Notes: a model not told the origin generated them from the sequence alone. Counted from the first letter of the stretch, positions 16,663 to 26,016 are shown. The stretch: 64,000 nt of DNA from Actinomycetospora straminea (GCF_028737255.1 NZ_JAQZAN010000022.1:41130-105129); one strand, 5' to 3'. A program made the numbers and translations.

Positions 16663-17796
16663 CTACGCGGGGCTGGCGGAGGACGCCTGAACCGCCGGCG
16701 ACGCCAGCGCCGCGACCACCTCGTCGGCGTCCGGCATGGCCGCGATCTCGGCCCGCACCGCCGACGCGCGCGTGGCGGCGGACGGGTCGGCGAGCAGGCG
16801 ACCGGCCGCCTCCCCGATCGCCGTGGGGGTGAGGGCGTCCGGACCCAGCGCGGCGGCCACCCCGGCCGCGACGCAGACCTCGGCGTTGACGAACTGGTCC
16901 GCCCCCTGGGGCAGCACCACCTGCGGCAGCCCGTGGGCGAGGGCCCCGAGCACGATGCCCGCGCCACCCTGCGACACGACCAGCGAGCACCGCGGCAGCA
17001 GGAGGGTGTGCGGCAGGTAGGGCGCGATGAGCACGTGCGGCGGCTGGGGGCCGTAGGACGCCGGGTCGGTCCCCGGTCCGCTCGTGACGACGAGGTTGAC
17101 CGGGAGGTAGCGCAGCCCGGCGATCGCGGTCTCGAGCAGCCCCGGCGTCCGGTGGAACATCGTGCCGAGCGTCAGGTGGACGGTGCGCTCGTGCGGGAGT
17201 GCGTTCACCGCCGCGGGCAGGCGCTCGCCCGGGGCCGGCTCGCCCGCGACCGGCCGTACCGGTCGCGACCGGGGCCAGAGCCGCTCGCCGGCCGGACGGA
17301 GCGAGGGCGGCCAGGCCTCGAGGTAGGTGGCCCGACGCGTCGTCGCCGCATCCAGACCGGTGCGGTGGCTGCGGTGGAGCTCGTCGAGCGCCGGGTCGAT
17401 CTGCAGCATCGCCCAGAGCGGGACCGGGATCATGACCCCGAGCCCGTGCACGACGTGCCGGACCCCGACCACGGCCGCGGCCACCGCGCCGGCGAGCTCG
17501 AACTCGTCGGAGACCACGAGGTCGGGCTGCCAGGCGACCGCCCGGGGCACCAGGTCGGCCGCGCGGGCCGCGGCGGTGGCGGCGAACCACGGCCGGCCGT
17601 CGGCGACGGCGTCGGCGTGGGTGGGGCCGACCGTCCAGGTCGTGAGGCCCCGCCGTTCGACGGGCGCCGTCATGTCGGCGCCGGTCGCGAACGCGACCTC
17701 GTGGCCCGCCCGCGCCGCCGCGACGGCCAGGGGCAGCATCGGGTTGACGTGCCCGAACAGCGGATAGCTGGTGAAGAGGATGCGCACGGGACTCAC
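16663..17796 (-). CDS. MGT/UGT-type glycosyltransferase
   Basis: A 377-residue GT-B fold enzyme. The N-terminus has the acceptor-side signature ILFTSYPLFGHVNPMLPLA, and the C-terminal half has the donor-binding stretch SQGGAGIVLGALAHGLPQVVLPQGADQFVNAE typical of macrolide, flavonoid and rhamnosyl transferases. It would glycosylate a small molecule using an NDP-sugar. The GTG at 17796 overlaps the upstream gene's stop (GTGA), showing coupling to the NmrA-like reductase; an alternative GTG is at 17787. The acceptor is unknown. Confidence 0.85.
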   Translation of the reverse strand: MSPVRILFTSYPLFGHVNPMLPLAVAAARAGHEVAFATGADMTAPVERRGLTTWTVGPTHADAVADGRPWFAATAAARAADLVPRAVAWQPDLVVSDEFELAGAVAAAVVGVRHVVHGLGVMIPVPLWAMLQIDPALDELHRSHRTGLDAATTRRATYLEAWPPSLRPAGERLWPRSRPVRPVAGEPAPGERLPAAVNALPHERTVHLTLGTMFHRTPGLLETAIAGLRYLPVNLVVTSGPGTDPASYGPQPPHVLIAPYLPHTLLLPRCSLVVSQGGAGIVLGALAHGLPQVVLPQGADQFVNAEVCVAAGVAAALGPDALTPTAIGEAAGRLLADPSAATRASAVRAEIAAMPDADEVVAALASPAVQASSASPA

Positions 17797-18716
17797 CGGC
17801 CGGCCGTGGTCGCGAGCGCGTCGTCGCCGGTACGGAACGCCGCGACGTGGTCGGCCAGGAAGTCGGCGAGGGAGCGTGGCTCCCGGCCGGTGACGACGCG
17901 GACGACGTCGGACGCCTCGCTCTGGGCACCCCGGCGCAGCTCGCCGAAGACGGCCACGGTGCCGCGCGCGGACCACGCGGGCACGCCGGCGGCGAGCAGC
18001 CCGGCGGTGGCGACCTCGTCGGTGACGGGCACGTAGTCGACCCGGCGCCCGAGCAGGGCGGTCAGCTCGCGGGCCACGTCGTCGCCCGTGACCGCGGCGG
18101 GGCCGGTGAGCTCGTAGGTCCGCCCGTCGTGGTCGGCGCCGGCGAGCACGGCGACGGCCACCTCGGCGACGTCGCGCGGATCGATCACCGCGATGCGGGC
18201 CGCGCCGGCGGGGAGGGGGAGGATCCCCTGCCGCACGGCGTCGGCGGCACCGAGGAGGTTGGTCAGGTAGAAGCCCGGACGCAGCACCACGTGCGCGATC
18301 CCCCGGCCGCGCAGGTGCTCCTCCACGCGACCGTGGGCGTCGCCGAAGGCGACCGGGGATGCCGTCCGGGCGCCGCGTGCCGAGAGCTTGACGACGCGTC
18401 GGACCCCGGCGTCGACGGCCGCGTCGATCGCCGCGGTCTCCCACGCCACCTGGCGGGGGTCGTTCACGCAGGCCAGGAAGACCTGCCGTGTGCCGGACAC
18501 CGCCGCGTCGAGGGAGGCCCGGTCACCGAGGTCGCCGACGGCGAGGTCGACGTCGGTCCCGAGCACCGCGACCGCTCTCCTGCGGTCGCGGACGAACGCG
18601 CGGACGGGCACGCCCCGCCGGCGGAGCAGGTCGACGACGTGGCGGCCGACCGTGCCGGTCGCGCCGGTGACGAGGACGGGAGCGGTCGGGCGGTGGTCAG
18701 GCGGGGTCGTGGTCAT
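17793..18716 (-). CDS. NmrA-like NAD(P)H-binding protein
   Basis: A 307-residue atypical SDR: VLVTGATGTVGRHVVDLLRRRG at the N-terminus, then VRAFVRDRRRAVAV, a LRPGFYLTNLLGAAD stretch and a TYELTGPAAVTGDDVARELTALLG segment, all NmrA/azoreductase-like. The ATG at 18716 is favoured over an upstream Arg-rich extension. It overlaps the regulator gene upstream by 20 bp and the glycosyltransferase downstream by 4 bp, so the three are one operon. Confidence 0.83.
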   Translation of the reverse strand: MTTTPPDHRPTAPVLVTGATGTVGRHVVDLLRRRGVPVRAFVRDRRRAVAVLGTDVDLAVGDLGDRASLDAAVSGTRQVFLACVNDPRQVAWETAAIDAAVDAGVRRVVKLSARGARTASPVAFGDAHGRVEEHLRGRGIAHVVLRPGFYLTNLLGAADAVRQGILPLPAGAARIAVIDPRDVAEVAVAVLAGADHDGRTYELTGPAAVTGDDVARELTALLGRRVDYVPVTDEVATAGLLAAGVPAWSARGTVAVFGELRRGAQSEASDVVRVVTGREPRSLADFLADHVAAFRTGDDALATTAGR

Positions 18717-21700
18717 GGCGGCGAGGGTCGTCGGCCGGGCGTTCCGCGGCCGTTCCCCGGCGCGCGGCCTCGAGGAACGTCGCCCGCACCCGGCGAGCCT
18801 CCGGCGCCCAGACGCACGCCGCACCGCCGAGCGCGAGCAGGCGCTCGGCGGCGGCCACCGCTGCCCCGGGGTCGGCCCCGTCCGCGTGGGCGGCGAGCTC
18901 GACCCGCCCGAGGTAGGCCTGCAGTCCCGCCACCGGCTCGGCGCCCCGCGCGGCGGCGAGGGCGTCGTCGATCGCTGCGAGCCCGGACTCGCGGCGCCCG
19001 GCGCGCACGTCGACGAGCCCCTGCAGCGCGGTGGTCGTCAGGCGGAGCTGCGGGGCCACGACGTCGGCGTCGGCCAGCGCCGCGACGTGGCGGACCAGAG
19101 CGGGCCCGTCGCCGGCGTCGATCGCGAGCATCGCCGCCCACACCCGCGCCGAGGTGCGGTTCTGCGGATGGGCGACGGTCTCGGCCCAGGCCAGGGCCTC
19201 GTCCACGGCCGCCCGCGCCCGCTCTGCGTGCCCGAGGAACAGCAGGGTGATGCCCAGCAGGGCCAGCGAGAGGACCTTCGGGTCCTGGCCCGTGCGCACC
19301 ACGTGGGCCCGGTGGTCCTCGGGGCGGTAGCGCGCGACCGCCCGCTCGAAGTGGGCGCGGGCCGCCGCGAAGTCGGCCCGCCAGAAGGACGCCGCGCCCA
19401 GCACCCAGGCCGCCTCGACGACGGCGACGTCGTCGCCGGCCCGCTCGGCCGCGGTCGCCAGTCGCTCGGCGAACCGGGTGGCCTCGGCGAACGCGCCCCG
19501 GGCCATCGCGCTCATCACCAGCGACCGCAGCAGCGGTGGGGGCTCCGCCGCCCCCAGGGAGTGCGCGAGGGCGAGGGAGCGCTGCTGGGTGCGGGCCACC
19601 GCCGCGGACGTGTAGCCGTCCACCGAGGCGAGCGGGGCGAGCAACGCCGTGCGCAGGGTCAGCTCCCCGGCGTCCCGCTGCGGGGTCGCCGGTCGGGTGG
19701 CGAGCAGCTCGAGCGCCCGGTCAAGGGCCTGGACGCCGTCCGCGTACGCGTGCAGCAGCAGGGCGTCGGTGGCGGCGCGCCGGTACCAGGAGACGGCCTC
19801 CTCGACGGCGTCCCCGCGGTCGAGGTGCGCGGCCACCCGTCCCGGGTCGACCGGCGCGTGCGCCGCGAGCGCCCGGCCCACACGCCGGTGCGTCCTGCGC
19901 CGGGCGAGGGGACCGAGGCGTCGGTGCGCGACCTCGCGGATCTTGTCGTGGCTGAACTCGTACTCGTCACCCGGCCGTTCGCGCAGGATGCCGCGGCGCC
20001 ACAGCTCGTCGAGCCCACCGACGAGACCGTCCTCGTCGACGTCGACGACCGCTGCGAGCACCGCGAGCGGCACGACCCTCCCGATCACCGCGGCCGGCCC
20101 GACCAGCGCGGCGGCCGCGTCCCCGAGCGCGGCCAGCCGCGTCTCGATCACCGCCTGGACGCGGGGAGCGAGGGCGCTCCCGCCGGTCAGTCCCGCGCGG
20201 AGGGCCTCGACGACGAAGAGGGGGTTGCCCTCGGTGTCCTCGTGGAGACGGCGCACCGTCGGCTCCGGCAGCGGCGCACCGGCGAGCTGCTCGGCCAGCG
20301 CCGCCGTGTCGGCCACGCCCAGCCGGTCGAGCGGGACCTCGTCCAGCAGGTCGTCGGCGGCCAGCGCGTCGAGCAGGTCGCTCGCCGGCCCGTCCGGGTC
20401 GAGCTCCTCACGGCGGGCGGTGGCCACCACGAGCAGCTGCGCGCCGGCGTCGGACCGCAGCAGGTAGTGGACGAGCCGGCACGTCTCGCGGTCGACGTGC
20501 TGGAGGTCGTCGAGGACGAGCAGGACCGGTCCGGTGCGGCGGCGGACGGCGGCGGCCACGGCGTCGAAGAGCCGGCGGCGCAGGTCCGCCTCGGGCAGCG
20601 GTGCCGGCGGCTCGAGGTCGGGCACGTCGGCGAGCAGCTCCGGCAGCAGCCGGGCGAGGTCGGTGAGGTGCGGACCGCCGAGGGCGCCGAGCCGCGCCGC
20701 GAGCGCCTCCGACCGGAGCCACGACACCACCGGGCCGTAGGCGAGCGCGCCCTCGCTCCGGTGGCCCCGGGCCTCGGCGGTGACCGCACCCCGGCGCGCG
20801 CACCACGCGCGGAACTCGTCGACGAGCCGCGATTTCCCCACGCCCGCCTCGCCGCTCACCAGCACGAACCGCGCGCGGCCCTCTGCCGACCGCCAGGCGG
20901 CCCCGAGCCGCGCCCGCTCCGGTCCGCGCCCGATCAGCGGCGGCCCGACCGCGCGGGACCCGACGGCCGCGTCCGCGTCGGCCAGCAGCGCGTCGTAGGT
21001 GGCCCGGGTCGCGGCGGACACCTCGACGCCGAGCTCCCGTTCCAGGGCCGCGCTGCACGCGTGGAAGGCGCGCAGGGCGTGGGCCCGCTCGCCACGAGCG
21101 ACGCACAGCCGCATCAGCCGGCGGGTGGCCTCCTCGGCGAGGGGGTCGGCGCGCACCAGCCGCTCCGCGATCGAGGCCGCCTCGGCCAGGTCGCCGGCGG
21201 CCTCGGCGAGGTCGGCGAGCTCGGCGAGGGCGTCGCGGTGGCGGCCCCGCAGGCGGTCTCGCTTCTCGCGCAGCCCGAGGTCGTCGCCGGCGTCCTCCAG
21301 GTCGCCCGCGTACAGCTCGACGGCCTCGCGCACCGCCGCCCGGCGATCCCCGGTCCCGCCGCGGTCCAGCAACGTCTCGAAGGCGAGGGCGTCGACCCAG
21401 CACGGCACCTCGTGGCGCCACCGCAGCGTGTGCGGCGTGACCTCCAGATGGGGAGCGATCTCGGGCAGGCGGCGGCGCACGGTGTGCAGCACCTTGCGCA
21501 GGTTGGTGCGGGCCTGCCCGTCGGTGGAGTCGGGCCAGAGCAGCGCGGCGAGGCGCCGCCGCGGCTGCGCCGCTCCCCCGGCCAGCACCAGGTGTGCCAG
21601 CAGCGACTCCGCGCGCACCGACTCGAGCGGCGCCAGCACCCGGTCGCCGAGCCGCAGCTCGAACCGTCCGAGGAGCCGGACCCGCAGCACGGGCCCGCCC

Positions 21701-21729
21701 CGGTCGTCGGTCGTGGCGGCTGCGGTCAT
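18697..21729 (-). CDS. SARP/BTAD-type regulator with AAA ATPase and TPR-like C-terminus
   Basis: A protein of about 1010 residues. The N-terminus is a SARP-like winged helix (LRVRLLGRFELRLGD, then LLWPDSTDGQARTNLRKVLHTVRRRLP), followed by a bacterial transcriptional activation domain (to about 240), an AAA/NTPase domain with Walker A SGEAGVGKSR (about 293-300) and VLLVLDDLQHVD Walker B, and a long helical repeat region to the end. It has no LuxR-type C-terminal domain. It heads the operon with an NmrA-like reductase and a glycosyltransferase, which it probably controls. The ATG at 21729 is chosen; 21744 is possible. Confidence 0.85.
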   Translation of the reverse strand: MTAAATTDDRGGPVLRVRLLGRFELRLGDRVLAPLESVRAESLLAHLVLAGGAAQPRRRLAALLWPDSTDGQARTNLRKVLHTVRRRLPEIAPHLEVTPHTLRWRHEVPCWVDALAFETLLDRGGTGDRRAAVREAVELYAGDLEDAGDDLGLREKRDRLRGRHRDALAELADLAEAAGDLAEAASIAERLVRADPLAEEATRRLMRLCVARGERAHALRAFHACSAALERELGVEVSAATRATYDALLADADAAVGSRAVGPPLIGRGPERARLGAAWRSAEGRARFVLVSGEAGVGKSRLVDEFRAWCARRGAVTAEARGHRSEGALAYGPVVSWLRSEALAARLGALGGPHLTDLARLLPELLADVPDLEPPAPLPEADLRRRLFDAVAAAVRRRTGPVLLVLDDLQHVDRETCRLVHYLLRSDAGAQLLVVATARREELDPDGPASDLLDALAADDLLDEVPLDRLGVADTAALAEQLAGAPLPEPTVRRLHEDTEGNPLFVVEALRAGLTGGSALAPRVQAVIETRLAALGDAAAALVGPAAVIGRVVPLAVLAAVVDVDEDGLVGGLDELWRRGILRERPGDEYEFSHDKIREVAHRRLGPLARRRTHRRVGRALAAHAPVDPGRVAAHLDRGDAVEEAVSWYRRAATDALLLHAYADGVQALDRALELLATRPATPQRDAGELTLRTALLAPLASVDGYTSAAVARTQQRSLALAHSLGAAEPPPLLRSLVMSAMARGAFAEATRFAERLATAAERAGDDVAVVEAAWVLGAASFWRADFAAARAHFERAVARYRPEDHRAHVVRTGQDPKVLSLALLGITLLFLGHAERARAAVDEALAWAETVAHPQNRTSARVWAAMLAIDAGDGPALVRHVAALADADVVAPQLRLTTTALQGLVDVRAGRRESGLAAIDDALAAARGAEPVAGLQAYLGRVELAAHADGADPGAAVAAAERLLALGGAACVWAPEARRVRATFLEAARRGTAAERPADDPRRHDHDPA

Positions 21730-21829
21730 CCACCACCTCGGCACGGTCGGCTCGGAGGACGCCGGTCCCGACGGTAGCGACGTCGGCCCCCGCGCCCCAG
21801 CCTCGTCGGCTCGGTGGCGAGCGGACGCG

Positions 21830-22300
21830 TCAGCCCACCGGGACCGGCCCGAGCAGGTCGATCCCGTGCTCCTCGGCGATCGCCAGCACCGCGTCCATGC
21901 TCGGCTCGCCCGCCGCGGCGAGGGCGGCCGCGGCCCGCGAGAACCCCTCCATCGGTGCGCCGGGGGCGTGGACGACGAACGCCACGGCGTCGACCGCGGA
22001 CTCGTTGCGGATCGTGTGGGGGGTCCCGCCGGCGAGCGGCACGACCTGTCCGGGGCCGGCGGTGAAGCGACGGACCCGGTCGCCGTCGTCGACGTAGAAG
22101 ACGAACTCGCCCTCGAGGACGTGGTAGACCTCGCCGGGAGCGTGACGGTGCATCACCGGGGCGCCGCCACCCGGCCGCATCCGCACCGTGGCGGCGAACA
22201 GCGCGCCGTCGGTCTGCGCGCACGACGCGAGCACGACGAGCTCGTCCCCGCCCAGCTCGAGCCGCTCGGCCGTGGCAATATCGACAGGTATCTTGTCCAT
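21830..22300 (-). CDS. Cupin domain protein
   Basis: A 156-residue protein with the two cupin motifs: G-x5-H-x-H as PVMHRHAPGEVYHVLEGEFVFYV (H51, H53, E57) and a second one near residues 80-98 ending GGTPHTIRN (H95). The metal site therefore looks intact. The C-terminal 40 residues are an added helical part. It is divergent from a MarR gene with a 28-bp gap containing dyads, so MarR probably represses it. Enzyme or binding role not predictable. Confidence 0.85.
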   Translation of the reverse strand: MDKIPVDIATAERLELGGDELVVLASCAQTDGALFAATVRMRPGGGAPVMHRHAPGEVYHVLEGEFVFYVDDGDRVRRFTAGPGQVVPLAGGTPHTIRNESAVDAVAFVVHAPGAPMEGFSRAAAALAAAGEPSMDAVLAIAEEHGIDLLGPVPVG

Positions 22301-22312
22301 TCTGCGAAGGTA

Positions 22313-22327
22313 GACAGGAGGCCTGTC
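22313..22327. promoter_or_regulatory. Inverted repeat overlapping the marR ribosome-binding site
   Basis: GACAGG-AGG-CCTGTC is a perfect 6-bp dyad with a 3-bp centre, ending 1 base before the MarR ATG (22329) and containing its AGGAGG site. A related GACA-N7-TGTC occurs at 22283-22297, over the cupin start. Both fit MarR operators giving autoregulation and control of the cupin gene. Confidence 0.55.
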
Positions 22328-22328
22328 G

Positions 22329-22793
22329 ATGTCAAACCGCATCCCGGCACTCGGGGGTCGCGAGCGCCCGGCCAACCTCGCCGTGCTGATGCGGGAGTCG
22401 TTCGTGGCGCTCAACGACGTCGTCCTCGCACGGTTGGCCGAAGGGGGACACGACGCGGTCCGGCCCGCGCACGCCGCGGTGTTCCAGTACCTCGACGACA
22501 CCGGGACGACCGTCAGCCTGCTCGCCGAACGGGCGCAGATGACCAAGCAGGCGATGGCCGAGCTCGTCCGGCACCTCGAGGACCACGGGTACGTGGTCCG
22601 CGTGCCCGACCCCGACGACCGGCGGGCGAAGCTCGTCGTCCCCACCGAGCGCGGCCACGACGTCGTGGCCCTGGCCCAGGGGCTGGTCCCGCAGATCGAG
22701 CACCGCGTCGTCGAGATCCTCGGCGCGGACCGGGTCGAGGCCCTCCGGTCCGACCTCCAGGCGATCCGCGCCGCCTTCACGGCGGGCAGGTAG
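22329..22793 (+). CDS. MarR family transcriptional regulator
   Basis: A 154-residue winged-helix protein: HAAVFQYLDDTGTTVSLLAERAQMTKQAMAELVRHLEDHGYVVRVPDPDDRRAKLVV contains the complete helix-turn-helix and wing with the conserved DxRxK-type turn. Flanking helices form the dimer interface. It is divergent from a cupin gene across a short operator-bearing gap, a standard MarR arrangement. Confidence 0.88.
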   Translation: MSNRIPALGGRERPANLAVLMRESFVALNDVVLARLAEGGHDAVRPAHAAVFQYLDDTGTTVSLLAERAQMTKQAMAELVRHLEDHGYVVRVPDPDDRRAKLVVPTERGHDVVALAQGLVPQIEHRVVEILGADRVEALRSDLQAIRAAFTAGR

Positions 22794-22837
22794 GAGCCGA
22801 GGGCCCGTCCTCCTCGCGCGGCGGGCGGCGTGGGACG

Positions 22838-23332
22838 TCACGCCGAGCGCCCACCCCCACCGGACCGCGGGACGTCGCTGGGCTCGGACACGAAGTTCGC
22901 GCTGCCCAGGAGCACGAACTGGACGAAGCCGGCGAGGGCGACCACCACCGGCAGGAAGATCGCGACCAGGTTCACGTCCCAGGCGCCGACCGGGTGGTAC
23001 ACGGCGCCGGCGGCGAACATCGCCGTGGCCACGGTGGCCTTCGTGACCGCCACGCGGCGCAGCCACGCGGGGTGGCGCAGGGTCAGGAGGATCGCCAGTC
23101 CGATCGCGGCGAGGACCGCGAACTGCGGCAGGCCCGCCCGGACGCCCACCACCGTGGCCGTCGCCGCGTCGCCACCGCGCAGCGCGACGAGGCCGGCCCC
23201 GCCGAGGGCCACGGCGAGGACGCCCTCCACCGCCATCGACGCCCGGGTCCGCCGGGTGAGCCGTCGGGCCTCCTCCTCGAGGTGTCCCGCGACCATCGCC
23301 CGCACGTCCCGGCCGGTCGCCACGCTGCCCAT
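22838..23332 (-). CDS. Multi-pass membrane protein of unknown function
   Basis: A 164-residue protein with a charged N-terminal part (about 1-30) and four predicted membrane helices: about 32-52, 65-85, 97-113 and 120-146. The start MGSVATG with GAGCGGTG upstream is preferred over longer Arg-rich extensions. No family was recognised; it lies alone between a MarR gene and a PucR gene. Confidence 0.65.
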   Translation of the reverse strand: MGSVATGRDVRAMVAGHLEEEARRLTRRTRASMAVEGVLAVALGGAGLVALRGGDAATATVVGVRAGLPQFAVLAAIGLAILLTLRHPAWLRRVAVTKATVATAMFAAGAVYHPVGAWDVNLVAIFLPVVVALAGFVQFVLLGSANFVSEPSDVPRSGGGGRSA

Positions 23333-23462
23333 CACCGCTCCTCCTGCTCGTACCGTCACGGCGGGTGTCGGCCCGCCCTGACACCGAGGATGCGACGACG
23401 CCTCGCCGGGCGGGTTGTAGTTTCGGACAATCTGCGGACTCCGCGTTGTCGGGAGGTCACCG

Positions 23463-25007
23463 ATGATCACTCTGGACCGCCTCGTCGACGTCCTGGCCGG
23501 CAGCGGCGCCCGCCTCGCCGCCGGCGGAGCCCGTGCCCGCGAGGTCATGCTGCGGAGCCTGGTCGTGCACGACCCCACCGATCCGCGCCCCGCCAGCGGT
23601 GACGTCTTCCTGGCCGTGGGGATCGACGCGCCGGCGGAGGCGGTCGCCCTGGCCGAGCAGGCGCGGGCGGCCGTGGTGCTGGTCCGCGCCCCGGCGCCGC
23701 TCGGGCCGACGGCCTCCGCCACCGCCGAGCACGCGGGCATCGCCGTCGTGCTGGCCGACCCCGAGGTCTCCTGGAGCCACCTCACGGGGCTGGCCTACGG
23801 GCTCGTCCTCGAGGGCCGGGAGACCGCCTCGGGCCGCGGCCCGACCGACCTCTTCGCCCTGGCCGACACCCTCGCCGCCGCACTCGGCGGCTCCTCGGTG
23901 GTGATCGAGGACCAGCTCTCGCGCGTCCTGGCCTACTCCAGCTCCGACGACGACGTCGACGCGGTGCGCGCGCGGACCATCCTCGGGCGGCGGCTCCCCG
24001 ACTCCGTGCGGGAGCTCTTCGCCGCACACGGCGTGTTCCGCCACCTCGCGGCCTCCGACGAGCCCCTGTTCGTCGAGCCGTCGTCCGACCACGGCTTCGG
24101 CGGGCGCATGGTGGTCGCCGTGCGGGCCGGCCGGGAGCTCCTCGGCTCCCTGTGGGTCGAGGCCGCCGTCCCCTTCGCGCCGACGCGGCGCCGGGTCCTC
24201 GAGGACGGCGCCCGGACCGCGGCGCTGCACCTGCTGCGCTCCCGCGCCAGCGCGGACCTGGAGCGGCAGGTGGAGTCCGACCTGGTCACGCGCCTGATCG
24301 AGGGCGAGGGCGACGCCCCCGGCATGATCAGCCGGCTCGGGCTGCCCGCCACCGGGTTGCGCGTCGTGGCGCTGCAGGCCCACGTCGAGGACGAGCAGCA
24401 TGCCGGGGTGCTGCTGGCCTTCGAGCACGTCACCACGGGCTTCGGCTGGTCGCGCCCGGGCCGCAGCGCGTTGTTCGCCCACACCGTCTACACCCTGCTC
24501 CCGATCGGGGACGGCAGGACCGAGGCCGCGCGCACGTGGGTGGCGTCGGTGCGCGCGGGCCTGCCCGCGCACGTCGGTCTCGTCGCCGGGATCGGGGGTG
24601 CCGCCGACGCGTCCCTGCTGCCGGCCAGCCGTCGCGAGGCGGACGAGTGCCTGGCGCTGCACGTCGCGCGCCCCGACCTCCCGCCCGTCGCCTACGACGA
24701 GTCCTGGGACCGGATCGTGCTGCGCCGCCTCCGGGCCGTGGCCGCCGCGGGCCGCATGCCGGAGCGCAGTCCCGTGGCCGAGCTCCGACGGCACGACCGG
24801 CAGTACGGCACGCACCACGTCGCGACCCTGCGCGCCTGGTTGGCGGCCCACGGCGACGTCGGGGCCGCCGCCGCAGCCCTCGACGTGCACCCGAACACCG
24901 TCCGCTACCGACTGCGGAAGATCGACGAGGCCACCCCTCTCGCCACCGACCACCCCGACCAGCGGCTCGCCCTCATCGTCGCGCTCGCGGCCATGGACGA
25001 GGACTAG
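23463..25007 (+). CDS. PucR family transcriptional regulator
   Basis: A 514-residue protein with an N-terminal PucR ligand-type domain (residues about 1-130), a central GGDEF-like/CdaR region, and a C-terminal helix-turn-helix (DVHPNTVRYRLRKIDEA, about 475-491) of the PucR HTH_30 type. Such regulators control purine, polyamine or amino acid catabolism. The ATG at 23463 follows GGGAGGT. Its stop shares the four bases CTAG with the convergent DUF3040 gene. No obvious target operon is adjacent. Confidence 0.87.
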   Translation: MITLDRLVDVLAGSGARLAAGGARAREVMLRSLVVHDPTDPRPASGDVFLAVGIDAPAEAVALAEQARAAVVLVRAPAPLGPTASATAEHAGIAVVLADPEVSWSHLTGLAYGLVLEGRETASGRGPTDLFALADTLAAALGGSSVVIEDQLSRVLAYSSSDDDVDAVRARTILGRRLPDSVRELFAAHGVFRHLAASDEPLFVEPSSDHGFGGRMVVAVRAGRELLGSLWVEAAVPFAPTRRRVLEDGARTAALHLLRSRASADLERQVESDLVTRLIEGEGDAPGMISRLGLPATGLRVVALQAHVEDEQHAGVLLAFEHVTTGFGWSRPGRSALFAHTVYTLLPIGDGRTEAARTWVASVRAGLPAHVGLVAGIGGAADASLLPASRREADECLALHVARPDLPPVAYDESWDRIVLRRLRAVAAAGRMPERSPVAELRRHDRQYGTHHVATLRAWLAAHGDVGAAAAALDVHPNTVRYRLRKIDEATPLATDHPDQRLALIVALAAMDED

Positions 25008-25321
25008 CTCGGCGTCGCCCCCGGCCGGCCTCCGGGTCCCTCGCGCACCACGGGAGCACGCCGGACCCGGTGGACCAGCCAGACGAGCAGAACGGTCACC
25101 GCCACGAAGAACGTCGCCGGCCCCGGGGCGTGCGCCATGACCATGAGCAGCGCCAGCGCGGCGGAGACCACCGCCGCGACCGTGTGGAAGGTCAGCTCGA
25201 ACACCCGCCGACGGTGGGCACGCCGGGCCCACGTGGAGAAGGCCGTGGACCACCCGGGGTCCTCGGCGAGCAGGTGGTTCTCGATGTCGAGCAACATCGC
25301 GCGTTCGCGGTCGTCGAGCAC
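25004..25321 (-). CDS. DUF3040 family membrane protein
   Basis: A 105-residue protein starting at a GTG with the DUF3040 hallmark LDDRERAMLLDIENHLLAEDPGWSTAF (residues 2-28), followed by a basic turn and two transmembrane helices (about 45-62 and 67-84). DUF3040 proteins are common small actinobacterial membrane proteins of unknown role. It converges on pucR with a 4-bp overlap. Confidence 0.85.
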   Translation of the reverse strand: MLDDRERAMLLDIENHLLAEDPGWSTAFSTWARRAHRRRVFELTFHTVAAVVSAALALLMVMAHAPGPATFFVAVTVLLVWLVHRVRRAPVVREGPGGRPGATPS

Positions 25322-25560
25322 GTCGGGCCTCCCGTCGGGTCTCGTGCCGTCTCTCGTGTCGTGCGCGTGCCGGAGGGATCGGCACAGGGTCAGTACTGAG
25401 CCTGCGCCCTGTCCTGCCCGGGGACGTTGTCCCAGGACGACAAGGTCCGCCGTCGCGGTTGTCGGCACGCGACATCCGTTCCGGCGGACGGCGCTCGCAG
25501 GGTGGACGGCGGATCGACGGACCGGCCGGGACCGGTCGCCCACCCCGGGAGGTGCACCTC

Positions 25561-26016
25561 GTGACGGACAACGGTCGCGCGTGGCTGAGCGCGCAGGGCT
25601 ACCAGCAGGCCCTCGACGAGCTCGACCGGCTGCTGCTGAGCCACCGGTCCGGCCCGCCCGGCCACGACGGCGACGAGGACGCCTGGGCCCGTCACGGATG
25701 GCGCGAGCGCCGCATCCGCCACCTCCAGGAGCTCGTGCTCGGGGCCGCCGTCGGCGGCGTGCCACCGGACGACGGCGTCGCCGAGCCGGGGATGGTGCTC
25801 ACCGTCCGCCTCGACGACGCCACGGAGACCGAGACGTTCCTCCTCGCGGAGAGCGGCGTCCCGGCGGACCGGGAGATCGACGTCTACTCGCCGGCCTCGC
25901 CCGTGGGCCGGGCGGTGCTCGGGGCACAGGAAGGGGACACCCGCCGCTGCCGCCTCCCCGACGGGCACACGGTCTCGATCACGCTCGTCGCCGCGAAGCC
26001 CTACGACCAGGGTTGA
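25561..26016 (+). CDS. GreA/GreB-family-like protein
   Basis: A 151-residue protein. The C-terminal half (SPASPVGRAVLGAQEGDTRRCRLPDG, about 107-133) is the FKBP-like domain of Gre factors that docks on RNA polymerase. The N-terminal half is a coiled-coil-like region containing DGDEDAW but not the standard LSENAEY tip, so classical transcript cleavage is doubtful. The GTG at 25561 follows GGGAGG by 8 bases. It may be a Gre paralogue that modulates polymerase under stress rather than the housekeeping GreA. Confidence 0.7.
   Translation: MTDNGRAWLSAQGYQQALDELDRLLLSHRSGPPGHDGDEDAWARHGWRERRIRHLQELVLGAAVGGVPPDDGVAEPGMVLTVRLDDATETETFLLAESGVPADREIDVYSPASPVGRAVLGAQEGDTRRCRLPDGHTVSITLVAAKPYDQG

Noticed and set aside
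16636..16668. Run of nine G residues and GCCCGC/GCGGGC pairing as a terminator or phase-variable tract
   Set aside because: The stem is only six pairs and the run is outside coding sequence between convergent genes; a weak terminator is possible, but the evidence is too slim to list.
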